Positions 32,919-41,941 of a stretch of 64,000 nucleotides of DNA are shown in pieces. The notes beneath the pieces were generated by a model. It saw nothing but the letters and a program-made list of their open reading frames with translations. It was not told where the DNA came from and made no database searches. Numbering within the stretch: position 1 is the stretch's first letter; every line of letters begins with the position of its first letter. Both the position numbers and the translations under genes were made by a program. Source of the stretch: G965197715 sp965247615 (lineage in GTDB: Bacteria; Chloroflexota; Dehalococcoidia; Lucifugimonadales; UBA1127); assembly GCA_965247615.1 (NCBI GenBank), contig OZ252022.1, positions 1,984,001 to 2,048,000 on the forward strand, written 5' to 3'.

Positions 32919-33908
32919 ATGAGTCAATTTGACGTGGAAGAGGCGGGCCGGGTCTGCGAGACGATTATCGACCGCGTCTCCCAGGTATTCGTGGGCAACC
33001 GGCTGCTGCTGCGAAAACTACTGGCGGCGGCCCTGGCCAACGGCCACGTTCTTTTCGAGGACTACCCCGGCTTGGGGAAGACTCTGCTGGCCAAGGTGTT
33101 CACCCGGGCCATCGGCAGCGAGACGAGGCGGGTCCAGTTCACCCCGGACGTGCTGCCCGCCGACATCCTGGGCACCAGGGTCTGGCGGCCGAACACCGGG
33201 GAGTTCCAGCTAGTGAAGGGGCCGGTGTTCACCAACGTGCTGTTGGCTGACGAGATAAACCGAGCGCCCCCCAAGACCCAGGCGGCGCTGCTGGAAGCCA
33301 TGGAAGAGCGGCAGGTCACCATTGACGGTGATACGCTTCGCTTGAGCCCTCCTTTCCTGGTCATCGCAACCCAGAATCCCATTGAGCAGGAAGGGACCTA
33401 CCCGCTGCCCGAGGCCCAACTTGACCGGTTCATGTTCCGGTTGGGCACGGGGTATCCCGCCACCCAGGAGTTGGAAAACGACATCCTGCTCCGCCGCATC
33501 CAGTGGCAAAAGGACGACCCCACTGAAGACCTGGAGCCCGCGGTGGACCTTGAAAGCTTCCTGCGGTTGCAGCGCAGCGTGGAGTTGAACGTCTACGTAG
33601 ACCAGGTGATGGTGGACTACATCACCCAAGTGGTGCGGCTAACCCGCGAACATCCCCGCGTCGCGGTTGGGGTCAGCCCCCGGGGCGGCTTGGCCCTGTT
33701 GAAGGTCTCCCGGAGTATGGCTCTTATCCACGGTAGGGATTTCGTTATCCCCGATGACGTAAAGATGGTTACTTCGGATGTTCTGGGGCACCGTATAATC
33801 TTGAACATCGAAGATGTTTTGGAAGGAGTGAACCCGCAAGACGTGGTTGAAGAGGTAGTAGATCAGGTCCCTGTGCCCACCGAGTTGGGACACCGGTCAA
33901 CCGGCTAA
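32919..33908 (+). CDS. MoxR-family AAA+ ATPase
   Basis: This 329-aa AAA+ ATPase of the MoxR subgroup acts as a chaperone-like unfoldase or activator, often for vWA or DUF58 partner proteins. Walker A is EDYPGLGKT (residues 47-55), Walker B is VLLADEINRAPPKTQAALLE, sensor 1 is VIATQNPIEQEGTYPLPEAQ, and the arginine-bearing LDRFMFRLG follows. The C-terminal lid has VGVSPRGGLALLKVSR. ATG 32919 follows GGAGGGGG; the open frame upstream is not protein-like. Its stop TAA overlaps the ATG of the DUF58 gene by one base, so translation is coupled. Confidence 0.95.
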   Translation: MSQFDVEEAGRVCETIIDRVSQVFVGNRLLLRKLLAAALANGHVLFEDYPGLGKTLLAKVFTRAIGSETRRVQFTPDVLPADILGTRVWRPNTGEFQLVKGPVFTNVLLADEINRAPPKTQAALLEAMEERQVTIDGDTLRLSPPFLVIATQNPIEQEGTYPLPEAQLDRFMFRLGTGYPATQELENDILLRRIQWQKDDPTEDLEPAVDLESFLRLQRSVELNVYVDQVMVDYITQVVRLTREHPRVAVGVSPRGGLALLKVSRSMALIHGRDFVIPDDVKMVTSDVLGHRIILNIEDVLEGVNPQDVVEEVVDQVPVPTELGHRSTG

Positions 33909-35242
33909 TGTTCTCCGCGCTGCCGGGGCGATGGCTGACCCTGGCGTTTGTGCTGTTGGCCTTGGCCTTGTGCCTGGGCAACTTGGTCCTGTTGGCGGGA
34001 GCCATTTACGCGTTGCTCATCGTGCTGGTGGGCGCGACGCTGGCTGCCCCCAGAGGCATAGTGGTCAACCGCAATACGCCGCGCCTTGTTTGTTGGGCCG
34101 GGAGCGGGCTGGACGTGGACCGGCAGGTGGAAGCTGGCGGGGGAGTGGGGCCATTGTATGTCTACGACCAGCTCCCGCCGGAAGCGGAGGTAGTCAGTGG
34201 CAACAACCTCCGGGTAATCTGGAAACGTCCCGGCGCAAAGACCTACGACCTGTCCTACCGTATCTCGTGGCCCAAGCGAGGTGTGTACACCCTCGGAGAG
34301 ACGGCCTGGGAGGCCGAGGCGCCGCTGGGGTTGCACCAACGCATACATGGATCGGCCGGTCCGTCCCTGGAGATCTCCGTTGTCCCTCACACGCAAGCCA
34401 TCAGGAGGGTCAACGAAATCAGGGGCCGAGCCCACAGCCGCAACCCATGGGAGGACGTAGCCATCGTTGGAGTCTCCAGCACCGACTTCACCCAATTGCG
34501 TCCCTACACGCCGGGAGACCCGATGCGCTGGATCAACTGGAAAGCCAGCGCCCGTAGCTCCGGCAGCGCCAACCCGCTGCTGGTCAACCAGTATGAACCG
34601 GAAGGCCGAAAGGCGGTCTGGATTTTCTTGGATGGCGCGGACTACATGGATGTGGGGTCGACACTGTCCGCGCTAATCGACCAGGCAGCGGAGGCGGTGG
34701 GCAGCATTGCCCAGTATTACCTGACCCGGGGCTACACACTAGGGGCTTACGTCTACAACAGTCGGAGCGATATCCTGACCCCGGAAGTAGGACAGAAACA
34801 GTTCCGACGGCTCACCAACATGCTGACCAGGCTAAAGCCGGGCCAGCATAAGCAGGACCTGTTGCAAGCGGTTGAATCGTGCAAGGGTTTTCTGTTCAGG
34901 CTGCAGCCCGAGGTCTACGTCGTTACCCGGCTGGACATTCACTACCCACGCGAAGGACCGGAGCCGCCCTACCCGAACGGGTTGATCGCAGGGATAAGGC
35001 GGCTGGTCTCCCTGAGGCCCAGCTCCCGGCGCACGAACCAAGTCCGAGTGGTCCACCTTGAACCCCAAGGCTATCAAAGGCCACATACGTCCATGGAAGC
35101 CCAAGCCTTGGAACTGATGCGGTGGGAGGTCAAACCCCTGTCCGAGGCCATCCGCCGCTCCGGGGCCTCGGTACTGCGATGGGACCCCCTGCAACAGGAC
35201 TTCGCCTCTGCATTCTTGCGGCATCTCAACGCGGGCCGGTGA
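33908..35242 (+). CDS. DUF58-domain membrane protein
   Basis: This 444-aa protein has two N-terminal TM helices (WLTLAFVLLALALCLGNLVL, AIYALLIVLVGATLA) and a large soluble part. The DUF58 signature RPYTPGDPMRWINWKASARS is intact near residue 200. The following WIFLDGADYMDVGST is the vWA-like strand with its metal-site D/S residues. MoxR and DUF58 gene pairs are widespread, and DUF58 is the likely client of the MoxR ATPase. The start codon overlaps the moxR stop codon. Four bases after its own stop the last gene of the locus begins. Confidence 0.93.
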   Translation: MFSALPGRWLTLAFVLLALALCLGNLVLLAGAIYALLIVLVGATLAAPRGIVVNRNTPRLVCWAGSGLDVDRQVEAGGGVGPLYVYDQLPPEAEVVSGNNLRVIWKRPGAKTYDLSYRISWPKRGVYTLGETAWEAEAPLGLHQRIHGSAGPSLEISVVPHTQAIRRVNEIRGRAHSRNPWEDVAIVGVSSTDFTQLRPYTPGDPMRWINWKASARSSGSANPLLVNQYEPEGRKAVWIFLDGADYMDVGSTLSALIDQAAEAVGSIAQYYLTRGYTLGAYVYNSRSDILTPEVGQKQFRRLTNMLTRLKPGQHKQDLLQAVESCKGFLFRLQPEVYVVTRLDIHYPREGPEPPYPNGLIAGIRRLVSLRPSSRRTNQVRVVHLEPQGYQRPHTSMEAQALELMRWEVKPLSEAIRRSGASVLRWDPLQQDFASAFLRHLNAGR

Positions 35243-35246
35243 CGCT

Positions 35247-35942
35247 ATGGTGCGTTTCTTAGCCGTTGAGTCCCTGCTGTTGGCCTGTCTCCTGTCCTTC
35301 GCGGGCTACGTGTTATGGGAGTCTCGGGGCACGACCATAGGCTTGGACACGCTATGGCGCGATCAGCTGAGCGCTCAGGAACCGGGAACGTGGGGGGTCT
35401 CCCCCCTTATGGTGGTCATCGCCGGCATCTGTTGTCTTCCATTCATCCTCTACTGGTTGCTCCAGTGGCTGGGAATGACCACACTATCCTTCTGGTTGCT
35501 CACTTTGGCCGTCCTCTTGCCCCAGGGCCCGGCGGTGCTGGCCCACAATCGCCTGGATTGGGCCTCGTTTTGGAGAGGTCCTCCGTCGTCTCCCGAGTTG
35601 TCCCAGATCACTGTGGGGGCGCTCTTCCTGTTGTCCTTGGTCCTGCTGGTAACGCTGCACCGAATCGCCGAGCTAAGGAGACTGAGAGGCAGGCTTGGAG
35701 CCCTGCGTCTGGAGAGCGGGGAACAGGGCAAGGTCATCGCCAGCGAGATTCTAGTCCTGGTTGGGTTGGTTGGGTTCAGCCTGTTCGTAACCGCAATGCT
35801 GCTGTCAGCGGCTGCGGCGTTGGCCCGGATGAACAACCTGCTGGCCCATTCTCCCTGGACCGTACTCACCATCGGCGCTGCCGCCCTTTTGATGGTAACT
35901 GCCTTCTTGCACCTCTGGCTGCGAACTCGCCACGAGGACTGA
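35247..35942 (+). CDS. Small polytopic membrane protein, last gene of the MoxR locus
   Basis: This 231-aa protein has six probable helices, among them VESLLLACLLSFAGYVLWES, LMVVIAGICCLPFILYWLL, FLLSLVLLVTLHRIAELRRL (the second carrying a basic end) and VLVGLVGFSLFVTAMLLSAA. It has no enzymatic motif or known family. The gene begins four bases after the DUF58 stop and should be co-translated with it. A membrane scaffold role within the MoxR-DUF58 assembly is a guess from position only. No clear terminator is seen after it. Confidence 0.75.
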   Translation: MVRFLAVESLLLACLLSFAGYVLWESRGTTIGLDTLWRDQLSAQEPGTWGVSPLMVVIAGICCLPFILYWLLQWLGMTTLSFWLLTLAVLLPQGPAVLAHNRLDWASFWRGPPSSPELSQITVGALFLLSLVLLVTLHRIAELRRLRGRLGALRLESGEQGKVIASEILVLVGLVGFSLFVTAMLLSAAAALARMNNLLAHSPWTVLTIGAAALLMVTAFLHLWLRTRHED

Positions 35943-36261
35943 CTCCTGCTCTACCCGTCTGGATGCAGCACCTCGCCGCAGCCGTTACTACCACTAAACC
36001 GCATTCTCCCCGAACAGAGCTATGTGGGACCATAGGGATGTGGCCCAGTACCTTCAGTGCCTTCGCCACTGGCTACCCGCCCGCATCCAAGTCTACCGCC
36101 CACGAGTACCGCAGTTTCCCTTTGCGATTGATTCGCAACTATGAGATTCCACCTCCCAGCCTTGCGAGTTAGAGGTTCCGGTGGGCATAGGTTGTGTTGT
36201 CGCCACCTTTGCGATCCTATCATAATAGTTGGGCAGCAGCCCTTGGTGAGCCTCCCAGGCC
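35943..36261. other. Region after the MoxR locus, no feature supported
   Basis: About 320 bp without a protein-like frame, RNA gene or clear hairpin. The dispersed repeat begins just beyond it. Confidence 0.4.
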
Positions 36262-36355
36262 CAACCACATCTCGAAGATGGTACTGTCTACCGTCCAATT
36301 AGGCCCACCAAACTGGACAAAACCAAGAACCTTCACGCTGAGGTTCGTTCTCGAT
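36262..36355 (+). repeat. IS481 left-end relic fused to a dispersed repeat of about 50 bp
   Basis: Bases 36268-36298 match the left flank of the IS481 relic (CACATCTCGAAGATGGTACT). From 36302 the sequence GGCCCACCAAACTGGACAAA continues into AACCTTCAC-GCTGAGGTTCG, the same block found inverted at 49941-49988 and 51501-51553. At 51.5 kb that block touches the 3' end of tRNA-Met. Confidence 0.75.
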
Positions 36356-36503
36356 CTGTTGTCGGTTGCAGGTGACATGCTTGCTCGGGGGAAGTGAGCG
36401 CGAACCCGATAAATCGGCCTTTCCGTTCTCTTCCGTCTTGCTTGGAGTTTCGACCGACATAGCCGCTGGGCGCACCAATTTGGGGATATGGCCACTTCTT
36501 GAC

Positions 36504-36728
36504 CTATGGCAGGGCTTTGTTGATGGTCTTGATGAGTTCCTTCCACTGAGTCCGTTCTACCTCGGTGAGGTCCGCTGCTTCATGTTCTCGTGTCCAGCGA
36601 AGATAGGCCTTTGCGAGACGGTACTTTGAGAATGTCCTCTTGCCGATCTGCTCTATGAAGATGTCGACAACTGGCCGTGCTGGTTGCTGACCGGCAAGCT
36701 CTTCGATGTCCCAACCCAGACCGGTCAT
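36504..36728 (-). CDS. Hypothetical 74-aa protein
   Basis: This frame starts at ATG 36728 and reads like a real helical protein (RTFSKYRLAKAYLRWTREHE, TQWKELIKTINKAL), charged and without membrane segments. There is no clear ribosome site, and the start falls where the LuxR-type fragment begins on the other strand, so it may be a gene truncated at its 5' end. No family is recognised. Confidence 0.35.
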   Translation of the reverse strand: MTGLGWDIEELAGQQPARPVVDIFIEQIGKRTFSKYRLAKAYLRWTREHEAADLTEVERTQWKELIKTINKALP

Positions 36729-37046
36729 TGCTACATCAAAAAGTGTGTCCCTGAGGAGGTCTTCGCTATGGTCCGCGGAGACCGTACGCTCGCCTCCCGC
36801 CTGGCCTCGGGCAAGCTAACGGCGCTGGAGCGGGATACCCTGACGCTGTTCGCCAGCGGTAGGTCTTACACCAAAATCGCCGAGGCGAGGGGCAACAGCA
36901 CTGTGACCGTCCGGAACCTGAACAATCTCTACCGCATAGAGGACTAGCTGGGCATCGGGACGAAACAGGAACTCGTGATCTGGGCCGTGCGGAACGGCCT
37001 GGTGGACGACGTAGTAGTGGGCGTTGACGCCCAGCCAACGCCTTAG
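36684..37046 (+). pseudogene. LuxR-type HTH (response-regulator C-terminal) fragment with internal stop
   Basis: The part from 36731 reads CYIKKCVPEEVFAMVRGD then KLTALERDTLTLFASGRSYT and KIAEARGNSTVTVRNLNN, a GerE/LuxR helix-turn-helix as found at the end of NarL-type response regulators. A TAG at 36945-36947 stops the frame after YRIED, yet the same frame continues LGIGTKQELVIWAVRNGLVD, exactly the next family segment, ending at TAG 37044-37046 where the IS5 element starts. The receiver domain is missing. The stop replaces a codon that is Lys in relatives (D-K-L-G). Confidence 0.75.
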
Positions 37047-37858
37047 CAGGCTGGTGAAGAATGCGAGTTTGGGATATAGGGAGCGGGGCGGTGTCGGCAT
37101 TGAGGCGCCGTTGGACGCCGATTCGGAGTAAGCAGCGCCCTGGGGCGCCCCCGATCGGGCCGCTGGCGCCTCCGGTTGGGGCATTTCATCCTCAACAGGC
37201 AGGGGCCGCCCCCGGAGATGATGGCGGGGGCATGAGCTTGGCCATGCGCACGAGGTTGTAGGCCGCCAGAGCCATCTCCGCCCACAGGCCGTCGCTGGCC
37301 AGGCCACAGGAGCGCAGCTTCCTTCCGCCCCCGGCGGTCTTCAGCCAGCCGAACACCTCCTCGACCCGCTTCCGCTCCCGCTGGCTCGTCGCGTACCCCG
37401 CGTGACGGCTCGTCCGCCGGTCCAGGGCCGTGTGCCGTTGCTTCATGGCCACGTGAGGCGTGATCTCGAACGAGCGGCAGGTCGTCACGAACGCCCGCAT
37501 GTCGTAGGTCAGCCGTTCGCAGAACTGGCGCTCCGAGCGCACGGAGGAGAGCGCGATCAGCAAGCTCGCCTTCAGCAGGTGTTCGGGCGGCACGGATGGC
37601 CGGCCTCTCTTGGCATACATGCGACTGAAGGCGGGCAACAACTCCTGAAGCACCCGGTCTGCCAGCGGCTTGATCCGCCGGATCGGGTGTCCCTGTGGGA
37701 CCAAGTCCTCGGGGGTGAGCGCCACCAGACTCTCGATCTGCTGGTCGGATGTGCCGCGCATAGCCGCCTCCCGTTCGTGTTGCGGCTAGCGTAATCAAAC
37801 GCCTTCCCATCCGCACCTTCGTGCCCATGCCCCCTTACACGTTTTTCATCACCCTGCT
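37044..37858 (-). mobile_element. IS5-type element with internal deletion
   Basis: CAGGCTGGTGAAGAA at the left and the inverse of CATCACCCTG at the right form terminal inverted repeats. They are flanked by TTAG (37043-37046) and CTAG (37854-37857), consistent with a YTAR target duplication of the IS5 group. The element of about 810 bp is too short for a full transposase. It ends the LuxR-type frame on its left. Confidence 0.75.
37192..37761 (-). pseudogene. IS5-family transposase with in-frame internal deletion
   Basis: This frame of 189 aa begins like IS5-type transposases with the DUF772 segment (PPEHLLKASLLIALSSVRSE, RQFCERLTYDMRAF). It then jumps directly to the C-terminal portion (SFEITPHVAMKQRHTALDRR, ERKRVEEVFGWLKTAGG, ALAAYNLVRMAKL). 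The central catalytic region between them, normally about 150-170 residues with the first two acids, is absent. The frame is preserved across the deletion but the protein cannot be active. Confidence 0.85.
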
Positions 37859-38011
37859 AGAGAACCTTCTGAAAGCCGGGGAAGCCGTCCTCTACGGACA
37901 GGTCTGCTGGTCGATAGCCAACCTCGGCACGGACAGACCCCGGCCGGGGGAGGTCATGCGAACCGAAAGTTCCGCCTTACCCGCAAGAGCGTCGAGAACA
38001 TCGAGCAGTGC

Positions 38012-38689
38012 ATGGGGATGAAGACCTGTGGGGAGGCCATTGCCCTGTTTGTGGAGGAGAAGGAAGCGGAGCCTTGGGGCGAATGCCTGGATGGGCACCG
38101 GGAAGCGGCTCTCGCCTTCATGATGTACGGCATCCGACCTACCCATCCATGCCCCGACTGCGGAGAGATACCCAAGTTCGGAAGTACCGCGATGAGTCTG
38201 GACTTTCACCCAGATGGACCGGTCAAGGGTGTGGACGGCCAGGTATACACGACTTGTCCCGAGTGCGGGGAAGACGCCCTGCAACTCGAGGGGGATCGCC
38301 CTGCGGAATGGGGTTGGAACATAGTATGCCTGAATTACGAATGGACGATGAAGCAGGCGGAAAGCCTTGACATCGGCCAGTACTGCGATCTTATGGAAGA
38401 GGTCAAATCCAAGGTCGAGTCAATCAACCAGTTGATGGAGATACCCGGAGTCACCATTCGTACGCGCGTGGAGTCGATCTGCCTCCAGCTCCGGATGCTG
38501 CTCGAACTCATCGTGTTCAGCTCATTGGTGTCCAACAAGGACGTCTGGCAGAGGTCGCAGAAGGAACTCCAGAGCTCCCAGGACTTAAGCAAGAAGCTCA
38601 GGGAACTGAAGCGCCTCCATCCCAACTTTTACCCAAGGCCCGTAGACCAGAAGGAAACACCTCGGGTGGGGAACTGGGGGATCGGGTAG
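38012..38689 (+). CDS. Conserved zinc-ribbon protein of unknown function, first part of a frameshifted gene
   Basis: This 225-aa frame has two Cys pairs, HPCPDCGEIP and TTCPECGEDAL, that could bind one zinc, followed by helical regions (YCDLMEEVKSKVESINQLME, QLRMLLELIVFSSLVSNK). It stops at 38689, but the neighbouring frame continues immediately with protein-like sequence, so a single base change near 38660-38690 probably split a gene of about 365 aa. The true N-terminus may lie upstream, since the frame runs back to about 37946 (KFRLTRKSVENIEQC). I do not recognise the family. It sits between IS5 remnants. Confidence 0.6.
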   Translation: MGMKTCGEAIALFVEEKEAEPWGECLDGHREAALAFMMYGIRPTHPCPDCGEIPKFGSTAMSLDFHPDGPVKGVDGQVYTTCPECGEDALQLEGDRPAEWGWNIVCLNYEWTMKQAESLDIGQYCDLMEEVKSKVESINQLMEIPGVTIRTRVESICLQLRMLLELIVFSSLVSNKDVWQRSQKELQSSQDLSKKLRELKRLHPNFYPRPVDQKETPRVGNWGIG

Positions 38690-39111
38690 AAGGATTCCTG
38701 AGCGAAGACGGGCTGATAGAGGCCTACGGGCGGCTGGGCAATATCCTTCATGCCGAGAACTCCTTGGGCAGAGAAACCAACTACCGTTACTTCATAGACT
38801 TGATCCCTGGATGGATGTCGCAGGTTGCGAGCCTTCTGGAATGCCACAAGGTATACCTCTACCACCGTCCTGAAGAGTTCTATCTGATCAAGATGTTCGG
38901 AGACGTGGATGGCGAGCTGATGCGGATTCGGTTTACGACAACCGCCGAAGGCAAGACGAAGTGCGCATGGCCGGACTGCGTCGCATCGTCAGCGCGGCTC
39001 TACTGCCAATACATCCAACGACCCTGGAGAGAATGTCAGTTGCCCGAAGTTGAGCCAGCCCAAACCCAGGGCAAGCGAGTGGCTGACGAACTCTACGACC
39101 GCGAGGGCTAG
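38671..39111 (+). pseudogene. Continuation of the frameshifted zinc-ribbon gene
   Basis: Read in the next frame the sequence gives ELGDRVEGFLSEDGLIEAYG then RLGNILHAENSLGRETNYRY, FIDLIPGWMSQVASLLECHK and EEFYLIKMFGDVDGELMRIR, ending at 39111 with a short Lys/Arg tail. There is no start with a ribosome site; a TTG at 38764 is the first in-frame initiator. The reading makes sense only as the C-terminal half of the 38012 gene. Confidence 0.55.
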
Positions 39112-39126
39112 TGTTGAGCGGCGGCC

Positions 39127-39318
39127 GCTGATGGCGCGGAGCGGGTGATCGGCTGGCACACGCTCCTCCAGGTCCACGAAGGCCAACATCGGCACCTGCG
39201 GCTCCTGCCGTCCCCGCATACGCTCCACCTCCGTCTTGAATGCCCCTATGATCGGTACCCGGCGCCCTCAGCCGCCGCCGTCCACCGTGCGCATCGACGT
39301 TTTTCAGCAGCCTGCTAG
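39127..39318 (-). mobile_element. 5' end relic of a second IS5-type element
   Basis: The end CTAGCAGGCTGCTGAAAAAC (inverse of 39299-39318) matches the terminal repeat of the element at 37044. Reading on, ATG 39228 begins MERMRGRQEPQVPMLAFVDL then EERVPADHPLRAI, the start of an IS5-type transposase. The homology ends near 39127. Only the left tip of the element survives. Confidence 0.7.
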
Positions 39319-39689
39319 AGGGCTCCCAGAGAGCATACCGCCCACTGCTTGGAGGAGCGTGCCCTGCCAGAAGGTCTGATTCCCGCCGTGAGCACAAGCC
39401 TGGCCCCACGGATCCGCAGGGCGGCCGTGAGGATCCACCGTGGACCAAAGCGGTCCATGAGAGGGCCCACCCACAGGCCTAGCAGCCCTCCGAGGATAGA
39501 GCCCAGAGTGATGGGAATGGCGAAGAAGGTCCGGCTCCAGCCAAACTCTTGAGTGACTGGATTCGCGAACACGGTGAGCACAGTATAGGTCTCCGTGCGG
39601 TGAGTGAATCCAACCAGCGCCGCGACCACAACGATGAACCAGCCGTAGTAGAACCTGCGCCTGCCAAGGCGGCCAGGGATCACCGCCAC
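39315..39689 (-). pseudogene. MFS transporter N-terminal fragment, truncated by IS5 relic
   Basis: The frame starts MAVIPGRLGRRRFYYGWFIV and contains EFGWSRTFFAIPITLGS and LGLWVGPLMDRFGPRW, the same clade signatures as the genes at 19746 and 43923. After TAGI the correct continuation (NQTFWQGTLLQAVGGMLSGS) lies in the next frame, so there is a one-base shift. The sequence then ends at CTAGCAGG of the IS5 relic, which supplies the TAG stop at 39315-39317. About one third of the first half of the transporter is left. Confidence 0.85.
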
Positions 39690-39997
39690 TCCAGTGTCTC
39701 CTTTTGTCTACGGGTAGACAATGAACTTAGGGGCCTTGCTAGAAGGCATCCGCTCTGGGCCAGATGATAGCAAACCTTGGTGTGTTGGTTCCCAGGTCTT
39801 GGAGCCGCAAAGCCGTGACTCTCGGGCAACTGAACCGATCCGAGTCGCTGGTCTTTGGAGTTGTGCTTGACTTCTGATGGTGCGCAATTACAATGGTGTC
39901 GCTGTCGATTACCGGCTTCGGGCCTGGAACTGAGGAACAAAAGGTCCATCACCACACGAAACACTTGGCGTAGTCGTGAGCGGGGAAGGGAGCTGAT
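39690..39997. other. Intergenic region before SDR cluster
   Basis: 308 bp between the divergent MFS fragment and the SDR gene. No repeat or RNA gene is seen; it likely holds the promoter of the 40-45 kb cluster. Confidence 0.45.
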
Positions 39998-40753
39998 ATG
40001 TCACTCGAGGGGCGTGTTGCCATCGTGTCGGGCGCTGGGCCCAACATCGGGCGAGAGATCGCCAGTACCCTGGCGGAGAACGGCGCACGGGTCGTCTGCC
40101 TGGACATCCGGAAGGAAGCCGCCGATGCGACCGCCAAGGAGCTTGTAGACCGGGGATTCGAGGCCCTGGCAGTCCAGGCTGACACAACTTCTCCGGAGCA
40201 GGTGGCCAGCGCCGTGGACCAGGCTACAGGGGCCTTCGGCGCCGTGGACATTCTGGTCAACAACGCCGCCATCACTCATCGGGCCGGGCTCCTCGATGCC
40301 GACGCTGAGAGCTGGCGAAAGGTCGTGGACGTGATCCTGACGGGAACGTTCCTCTGTACGCAGAGGGTCGCCAAGCAGATGATCTCCCAAGGCCGTGGGG
40401 GCGCTATCGTGAACATCGCCTCCACCTCCGGGCACCGGGGCAAGTCCGGCGCGATAGCCTACCAAACCGCCAAGGCCGGCATCCTGAACTTCACCCGAGC
40501 GGCTGCTATGGAACTGGCCCCCTACGGCATCAGAGTGAATTCTGTAACGCCGACGCAGACGGGCACCCCGGTGGGCGGCGGCCAGGCGCGCGCCGACGAC
40601 TCGCCCCCCGCGTCCGTCCCGCGGGGCCGCTGGGGCCGGCCCAAGGACCAGGCGCAAGCCGTCCTCTTCCTTGTGTCGGACAACGCTGACTTCATCCTCG
40701 GAGTCGATCTGCCGGTTGACGGCGGCAATCTGGCGCAGAGGATAACGGGCTGA
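39998..40753 (+). CDS. SDR-family oxidoreductase (cluster copy 1)
   Basis: This 251-aa classical short-chain dehydrogenase has the nucleotide motif SGAGPNIGREIA (a variant of TGxxxGIG), NNAAIT, the catalytic Ser in NIASTSGHRG, and Tyr and Lys in IAYQTAKAGILNF. NAD(P) binds at the N-terminus. Its ATG lies after a GGGAAGGGAG ribosome site. The closest relative in the window is the SDR at 42032; the two share VTPTxTGTPVG and RGRWGRPxDQAQAVLF. It starts a cluster with an amidohydrolase, the second SDR, an epimerase-like enzyme and an MFS carrier. Confidence 0.92.
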   Translation: MSLEGRVAIVSGAGPNIGREIASTLAENGARVVCLDIRKEAADATAKELVDRGFEALAVQADTTSPEQVASAVDQATGAFGAVDILVNNAAITHRAGLLDADAESWRKVVDVILTGTFLCTQRVAKQMISQGRGGAIVNIASTSGHRGKSGAIAYQTAKAGILNFTRAAAMELAPYGIRVNSVTPTQTGTPVGGGQARADDSPPASVPRGRWGRPKDQAQAVLFLVSDNADFILGVDLPVDGGNLAQRITG

Positions 40754-40876
40754 CGGGCCACAGAACCATCTAGGAAGCAACACAGCTGACTGGTCCCGCA
40801 CGCGAGCGGGTCCAACGGAGGCCTGATCTCGATAAAGCCCTCGCTGGAGGCAACCGGCGAGAGAGGAGGCGACGAC

Positions 40877-41941
40877 ATGGCGTTGGTCATCGATGCGGAT
40901 ACCCACGTTGACGAATCGGAAGCGACGTGGAAGAGCTTGGAAGAAACAGTCGCCAAGTACATTCCAGTTACCGTCGTCCCACCAGCGGGAGGACTACGCC
41001 AGGGAGTCTTGGACCCATCTAGGAGCCGCTGGTGGTTTGTAGAGGACAGGCTCCAATCACGGGCGGTCCGAGACGAAGTGCACCATCCTGCCCGAGAAAA
41101 GCGGGAGCTGGACGACATACCGGGTCGGTTGGAGGACATGGACCGGATGGGCGTGGACATGCAGGTGATCTTCCCGACCTTCTTCATCCGCTACAACACC
41201 GGCAACGCAGAAGCGGAGGTTGCCCTGACAAAGAGCTACAATCGCTGGCTCGCCGAGCGGTGCGCTCAGAGCAACGGCCGGCTGCGCTGGGCGGCCGTAC
41301 TGCCCCTGCTGAATGCCGACGACGCGGTGGCGGAGCTACGGTGGGCTAAGGAGAACGGTGCGTGCGGGTTTTTCAAGCGGGGGTACGACCTGGAGAAGCA
41401 GGTCAGCGACCCTCACTTCTTCCCCGTCTATGAGGAGGCCGCCGCCCTGGACATGTCCGTATGCATCCACACGGGTCACCCACTGCCAGGTCGTGAGTGG
41501 GACCGCGGATTTCCGGTGATGGCCGCCTTCACTGCATTGATAACAGCACGGCTGCCGGACAAGTTCCCCAAGCTCCGGTTCGGCTTCATCGAGGCTGGCG
41601 CGTCATGGATCCCCTACGCCTTGGCGCAGCTAGAGACGCAACTGCGGGCCAACCAGCTTCACGAGCGAAAGTCGGCTTTCGACTTGAAGAAGGACCTCTT
41701 CCGCGCCAACCGGCTGTTTGTGGCTATTGACCCGGTGGATGACATCGAGTACCTCCTCACCCTTGGGACTGAGGACAACCTGATGATCGGCACGGACTAC
41801 TGCCACTCCGACCCATCCGCGAACCTCGCCGCCTTGGAGGAGGTGCAGCGCTGGGCCGATGAGGGCAGGATCACTCAGGCCATCGCTCGCAAGATCCTGG
41901 AAACCAACGCACGGGAGTTCTACGGCCTCCCGAGCGCCTGA
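40877..41941 (+). CDS. Amidohydrolase-2 family protein in catabolic cluster
   Basis: This 354-aa TIM-barrel hydrolase has the metal motif DADTHVDESE at the N-terminus, CIHTGHPLPG, FIEAGASWIPYALAQ and MIGTDYCHSDPS, giving a full set of ligands. The MDRMGVDMQVIFPTFFIRYN region is typical of the aminocarboxymuconate-semialdehyde decarboxylase relatives. Its ATG follows GAGAGGAGG. It lies between two SDR genes and probably acts on the same pathway, for example removing a carboxyl group from a ring-derived intermediate. The substrate is not readable. Confidence 0.92.
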   Translation: MALVIDADTHVDESEATWKSLEETVAKYIPVTVVPPAGGLRQGVLDPSRSRWWFVEDRLQSRAVRDEVHHPAREKRELDDIPGRLEDMDRMGVDMQVIFPTFFIRYNTGNAEAEVALTKSYNRWLAERCAQSNGRLRWAAVLPLLNADDAVAELRWAKENGACGFFKRGYDLEKQVSDPHFFPVYEEAAALDMSVCIHTGHPLPGREWDRGFPVMAAFTALITARLPDKFPKLRFGFIEAGASWIPYALAQLETQLRANQLHERKSAFDLKKDLFRANRLFVAIDPVDDIEYLLTLGTEDNLMIGTDYCHSDPSANLAALEEVQRWADEGRITQAIARKILETNAREFYGLPSA

